This document shows, piece by piece, positions 58,443-64,000 of a DNA stretch of 64,000 bases; position 1 is the stretch's first letter; each line of letters begins with the position of its first letter. The stretch comes from Vicia villosa (lineage: Eukaryota > Streptophyta > Magnoliopsida > Fabales > Fabaceae), in contig NC_081180.1 in NCBI RefSeq assembly GCF_029867415.1, positions 143,344,731 to 143,408,730 of the forward strand. The letters run 5' to 3'. The position numbers were made by a program, and so were the translations under genes. The notes under the pieces are model-generated. The model was not told the DNA's origin and ran no database searches. It saw only the letters and a program-made list of their open reading frames with translations.

Positions 58443-61400
58443 ATGGCTGGGGTGTTGAGTAAGGAGTCTGGAGTGGATAAGTCTGTGGAGGGGATTTCGC
58501 GCGCCGAGGAAGCATTGGCGGGATGGGGATCTTCTGAGCAGGTGGAGAATAGAATCACATCTACTTCTCCTCCTTATTGGGGCATCGACGGAGATGATGG
58601 TGGTAAGTTCATTTTCTTTTATTTAATTCTACTTGATGGGCCATGGTTGATTGTAATTTTTTTTTCCATAAAAAGGTTAAAATTCTTATTTCTTCTCTTT
58701 GTAGGACTAAAACCTTCCGAGTTATATGGGAAATATACATGGAAGATAGAAAAGTTTTCCCAGATTACCAAAACGGAACTTCGCAGTAATGCATTTGAGG
58801 TTGGAGGCTACAAATGGTATGAGGGTCTAGATAAACTTATGGAAATGTGTTGCTTCACTTTGATTGACAGTCTTACTCTTTTAGAACTATTTGTACGCAT
58901 GAATGTTTTGGGGTCTTGTAGCGTTAATTCTATCAAAACATCACAGACCAAATTATGTTTTGATTTGTCAACCTAATCATTCTCTGGTTATTGGCAGGTA
59001 TATTTTACTTTATCCACTAGGTTGTGATGAACGCAATCATCTCTCGCTGTTTCTGTGTGTAGCTAATCATGACAAACTTCTTCCAGGTAAAATCAATAAT
59101 TTGTTTCTCAGTTTACATTAATAATTTATTGTTAGTTAACTTTTACGTATTTGACTTGTTTTCCCTTTTCTCATTGGGGTGATACAGGATGGAGTCATTT
59201 TGCACAATTTACAATATCTGTGGTCAATAAAGACCCAAAGAAATCAAAATATTCTGGTTTGTTTGCTAATAATTGGCTTCATTAATGGAGATGACAATTT
59301 TTTCTATCATTATTACTCATTTGTTGTTCTTGTTCATGAGTTTTTCAGATACATTGCACCGATTTTGGAAGGAGGAGCATGACTGGGGATGGAAAAAGTT
59401 TATGGATCTGTCAAAGATGTCTGACGGATTTGTTGACACTTCTGACAGTTTGATAATAAAAACTCAAGTTCAAGTCATCAGGTATTCCATTCTTAAGTTC
59501 ATGTTATTTAAGACCCCCAGAGATTGACATTCACATGCCAATCTTGTTTGCACTTTAACTAGGAGCATTTAATTCTGACGCGGTGACATTATGTTTCTTA
59601 TTGGTTGTTGATGCAGGGAGAAATCGGACTGGCCTTTCCGTTGCCTTGATTGTCTTTATAGGAGGGAACTTGTTAGGGTATATTTGAAAGATGTAGAACA
59701 AATTTGTCAGCATTTTGTGGAGGAAAGACGGAGCAAGCTTGGGAAGTTGATTGAGGATAAAGCTAGGTGGTCGAGGTACTTTGTGCTCTCCTTTAAAACT
59801 GTTTTGCTTCTGACATACTATGCCTAATCTTTTTTATCACATGATGTATGCTGTAAATGTTATCTTACATCAAATTTATTGCAATGACACTGTTTCTCAG
59901 TTTAAATAATGAATGTGTTAGTAGTATCCATTGCTACATGTGTCATGCTCATAGTTACATAATCTTCTGGCCTCCCTAAAGAACCGCGAATTGGTACACG
60001 AATTCCGGTTTGCGGTACTTTTGCGAACCAGTTAATGAAAATTCTCGAAGAATTTGGAAAATTCAACGTACCAATGAACCTCTTAATACAACTTAAATAT
60101 TTAAACCAATTTAATGCTATTACAGCGTGAGTAACATAAAGCCATTAATATCTACACTTAATAATGGCTAGTTATTGGGATTGGGATGATAAACTTGTAG
60201 GGAACTCAGGTAAAATCACAGAAAATGTTCAAATAATTATTTTTAATCTTTTTCTTCATCTCAGTCTTCACATTTGGCTCCTTTTCTTTTTTGTTAGTTG
60301 AATTTTGTTCATGTCAGTGTTTACTTTATAACTGAGTTGATGTTTTGAATTATTTATGCATTTATTTATTGTATGATATAAGTATATCTGTCATGTATAT
60401 ATTATATTATTTTAATGAGTTAAACTTGTGCATTTATTGTACAATATAAATATATCTATCATGTATATATATTATTTTAATTAGTTAAACTTGTATTACT
60501 CGATTTCACATAAACAAAAAAGTTTGCTTTTGTAACCAAAAAAAAAAGTTTGCTTTAACTCTTGATTTTGGCAACCTTGGTTGTGGGTGTCTGATTTTAT
60601 AAGTTGGTTAAACAGTAATTTTCAATATGCAGTTTCTTTGCTTTCTGGAGTGACATTGACCAAACATCTAGGCACCAGATGTCTAGGGAGAAGACAGATG
60701 TAATTTTAAAAGTTGTAGCGGAACACTTTTTTATTGAGAAAGAAGTCACCTCTACTTTGGTAATGGATTCCTTGTATAGTGGATTGAAGACTCTTGAGGG
60801 CCAGACTAGCAAGAAAGATTTGGTAAAATTGTTGGATTCTGAAGAAATAACAGCACCTATTGTCCATGTTGAAAAAGACATGTTTGTGCTGGTGGATGAT
60901 GTTCTACCGCTTCTTGAAAGGGCTGCTATAGAACCGTTCCCTCCAAAAGATGAAAAGGGTCCTCACAATCGTACAAAGGTAAGATGTAGAGTAATATTTA
61001 TTAAAAGTAACTAAGGATTTATATGTTGACACCTAATAGACGGTGATATAGATCAGGTAACTTAATGGATTGGCATGACTTGTGATGATATTAATGGAAC
61101 TTTGGCAAGGGATTGTCAGAGGACTGAGTTTTGAATAAAAGAGTAGATCAAAGTCATGCCAATTTGTTGAAATCTGTAAAAAAGTTCTACTGAAAACTTG
61201 GATCTGTATTCTGAATTGAGTATGTTTAGATTGAGGTTTTTCAATTCTTCTTCATCAGCTGGCCATCTAATTTTTCATCCCTAAAAATTAATAACGGGTT
61301 CAAATATGGATTAGTTAGTTATTCTAAAATTGCATATGCTTGATAGCTTTGATAGTGTATTTTTAACTGTTTGATCACCACTAACTGAACTATTTCCTTT

Positions 61401-62036
61401 CCAACATGAATTCAATTTAGGCTTTGTTGTCTTTTTTTAAAACCAAATCTCGAGGATGTTATATTTCTGATTCTGATGTTAATTAACGGTAGTATACATT
61501 TTTACCTATATACTTTTAAAAAGAAACAAATCTAACCTACTGATAGTTGAGGTGTATATTAGACATTTGGAATGGAATCCTTTTGTTTGCTTAAGAACCT
61601 GTTTTCTGTGTTTTTACAGGATGGAAACTCTGGGGAGGATTACAATAAAGATTCTATGAAGCATGATGAAAGGCGTCTCAAAGAAATAGGGCGCAGGACT
61701 TTGGAAATATTTGTCCTTGCTCATATATTCAGGTAACTAAAACAGTACTTTTGTAATTAGTTTCATTCTGTTTCTCAACTTAATGGCATGCTTATACACT
61801 ACCGAATTTTATAGTGGGTTGGGTACTGTTATGCATGAATATGAAGTAATCTTGTTACAAAGTAATCTTGGATGCAATTAATTAGAAATCCTAATTCCTA
61901 ATGTCATGTGTACAGCAACAAAATTGAGGTTGCTTATCAGGAAGACGTTGCTCTAAAGAGACAAGAAGAACTCATTCCTGAAGAAGAGGCACCGAAGCAA
62001 GCTGAAAATGATCAGAAAACAAAAGGTAATAAGTGA
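58443..62036 (+). pseudogene. TRAF/MATH-domain protein, TRAF1a/TRAF1b-like, 3'-truncated (copy 2)
   Basis: The nine exons lie at the copy-1 positions plus 10,978 and encode the same 433 residues; the only difference seen within the gene is intronic (59593, 46 bases before exon 6). Both copies share the same 3' truncation, so the truncation came before the duplication. With copia on one side and decayed RT DNA on the other, neither copy can make a full-length TRAF1-like protein from this locus. Confidence 0.85.
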
Positions 62037-62477
62037 TTTTCAAGAAGCTATCATCATCCCCTCTTATTTCAAGAATTATTGTGAGTGATATATAGGCTCC
62101 GGATGTAATAAGTGATAAATTTGCCTCAATAATATGGAACTATGGAAGTAACACCGAGGACACATACACATCAGATAAATTATTGTATTTCTACTGGAGC
62201 ATCATATAAATTAACTTGTCCATTGCAAAATCCGCCAGTAGGAGGTTTGCAAATGACTAGAATCCAATTTATTGAACTTTTTAACATTAAAAGTTATTGG
62301 TTTATGATTAATTATTTGGTAGAATTTGTTCATTATTTCTCGTTTCAATTTTTTTTACAATTCCATAATTATAATTATGATTTCTATTGTTATTAATAAA
62401 TACGTATCGAATCTACATAAAGACTGGAGTTAAGGAATAGTTGTATGACAAATTTTTCTATTTTAAATTTTAATCAC
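62037..62477. other. DNA replacing the lost 3' exons (copy 2)
   Basis: Same as 51059-51499; no exon seen. Confidence 0.4.
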
Positions 62478-62964
62478 CTCTATATGGATAATATAATAAA
62501 GTTTATACAAAAAATATAAACTTTATTATATCCCCAAAGTACAACCTCACTGTTAGGTCATAAAGAAATTCAACCCACAAAAAAATAGATGAACATCTCA
62601 CTCTCACCTCGCGTAATAAGTCCTGTCGATTTACCATGTCGAAAGCATTCGAGAAATCTATCTTGAGCGTAGGCAAAAAACAATCTATGTGTCACTTAAC
62701 AAATTGCTGACACTGTGAAAAATGGCCTCAACATCACTCGATATCCCAACCCCAAACTGAAAGTCATTGAGATAGCATGCCATGTTTTTAGTGACTCCTT
62801 TCATAGCAACCTTGAATATCAACCGCCTCCAAATAGAATCCACAACAATTGGTTGTATCTTAACACCAGACATTAATAGCGGCGTTAAGGGTATAGAGGC
62901 AGCAAACTCTGCCAAACTCACATAACAGCTTCCTCCTTGATGTGGCGTTGGCAAGATCAACTGC
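62478..62964 (-). pseudogene. Reverse transcriptase fragment, non-LTR type (copy 2)
   Basis: Same as 51500-51985, with one inserted G at 62591, a further frame change in an already dead sequence. Confidence 0.8.
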
Positions 62965-63699
62965 GTCTCTCTAAGTAGTTAAACACTCCAAAATGTGGCG
63001 TTGTTTTAAAACCATGGATATGAAATTTTAATTTTAAACAGTATTTTCTTCTTATACAACTGATTACAAAAAAATCGACTAGACAACATAAATAGTTTTT
63101 TTTTTAAAATAATTTTGTAAAAACTATTTCTAAAATATTAAAAAAATTATATTCGTTTTTATAAATTAAAAGACTAATTTTAACATCCAGTAACAAATAT
63201 ACATAATTAAAGATTAAAGCATAATCAAAATTCCAAAAAGATATATCTCAAAAATATTTTTATAAAAGTATTTAAAATAATTTAAAATTTAAGTGATTTT
63301 TTTAAAGTTTTAATATAAAAAAATTATAGTAAAATATTAAAAATAATATTTTAAATAATAATTATTTAAATTATTTTTTGGTTAAAGTTTTAAAAAATTC
63401 TGTCATTTTTTTAAGCAATAAAATATAATATTATAAAAATAATTTTAAAAAAATAGACTCTAAGGGCTTGTTTGATTACTTTTGGTTTTTTGTTTTCCAA
63501 ATTTGTTTTATAAATTTATTTTGAAAAAGTGTTTTTGAAAAGAGAATAAGAAAAAAAAATTGTTTAGTAATTTAATTTTATAAAACTGTTTTTAAAATGA
63601 AAATAAGAAAACTTGTTTGTTAATCTATTTTATTTAAAACAATTTTTGAAATCTATTTTACTATATTCAATTCTAAAAGTAAAAAAAATAAAAAATTTA
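62965..63699. other. Very AT-rich non-coding DNA (copy 2)
   Basis: Same as 51986-52720. Confidence 0.4.
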
Positions 63700-63904
63700 G
63701 GGTTAAATAAGTTTTTAGTCCCTATAAATAAGGCACCCTTTAATTTTAGTCCTTAAAAAAATTTTTGTCGAACTTTGGTCCTCCCAAAATTTTCCGTCGC
63801 GATTTTTGGTTCCTCCCATTAGATTGCACTAACGGAGGCTTACGTGGCACGCCACGTATGACGCCACGTCAGGTAAAGTCAAAACTAAAATAAAAGACAT
63901 ATTG
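63700..63904. mobile_element. Mutator-like terminal sequence (copy 2)
   Basis: Same as 52721-52925. Confidence 0.45.
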
Positions 63905-64000
63905 CGAGGGTTTTAAACCCCTTTTAAATAACTTTAAAACAATAATTTTTCAACACCAATACCCAGCATTGTCCTTCTTTTTTGCCTGAATTTGACGAAC

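Larger units (their letters stand above)
53705..64000. repeat. Tandem segmental duplication, copy 2 (cut by the window end)
   Basis: It repeats 42727 onward in the same orientation for 10,296 visible bases, with only three differences noted. About 680 bp of the unit lies beyond 64000. Confidence 0.95.

Overview
This is a nuclear window from a flowering plant, very probably a legume and perhaps of the Fabeae or another inverted-repeat-lacking clade member. The evidence is spliced genes with GT-AG introns, AT-rich DNA, an Ogre-like LTR starting TGTTATACCCC, a SIRE/Maximus-like Ty1/copia element, Athila-derived DNA with a tRNA-Asp type primer site, and legume-style repeats. The taxonomic call is inference. 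I found no rRNA, tRNA or CRISPR.

Layout. (1) 1-15181 is a nest. A minus-strand SIRE-like copia element (LTR 14051-15181, gag-pol, env-like ORF) is split by a complete 5,022-bp non-autonomous Athila-like element (5438-10459, 1,554-bp LTRs, ATAAT target duplication). Its 3' end is cut by an Ogre-like LTR that fills 1-3214. (2) 15182-24020 holds a bHLH pseudogene fragment broken by a hAT element and an LTR retroelement, two more hAT elements of one family, and a Harbinger-like MITE carrying a 2.37-kb solo LTR. (3) 24028-32206 is bounded by Harbinger-like inverted ends with TTA duplications. It contains a 5.1-kb non-autonomous Helitron, itself carrying a 1-kb hAT element, and long TA tracts. (4) 32935-34621 is the one gene that looks intact: a seven-exon bHLH transcription factor of 328 residues on the minus strand. 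A 2-kb hAT element sits about 370 bp upstream of its start codon. (5) 37459-41259 is a Mutator-like element with a 9-bp target duplication, a decayed transposase, a 94-bp tandem repeat and an oppositely oriented GRF zinc-finger gene with one in-frame stop. (6) 41564-42360 is a LINE remnant. (7) 42727 to the window end is a direct tandem duplication with a 10,978-bp unit. Each copy carries a truncated copia element next to a 3'-truncated TRAF/MATH-domain gene related to Arabidopsis TRAF1a/TRAF1b (MUSE14/MUSE13).

Most of the coding capacity belongs to transposons, and few parts cooperate. The cellular loci are the bHLH gene, its broken paralogous fragment and the two TRAF1-like copies. The least expected signal is a pair of short ORFs (55 and 53 codons). 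They encode similar proteins with two hydrophobic segments, each lies just downstream of a TATAAATA box, and they sit in two unrelated retroelements. All boundaries, splice sites and translations were read by eye; no database or alignment program was used.
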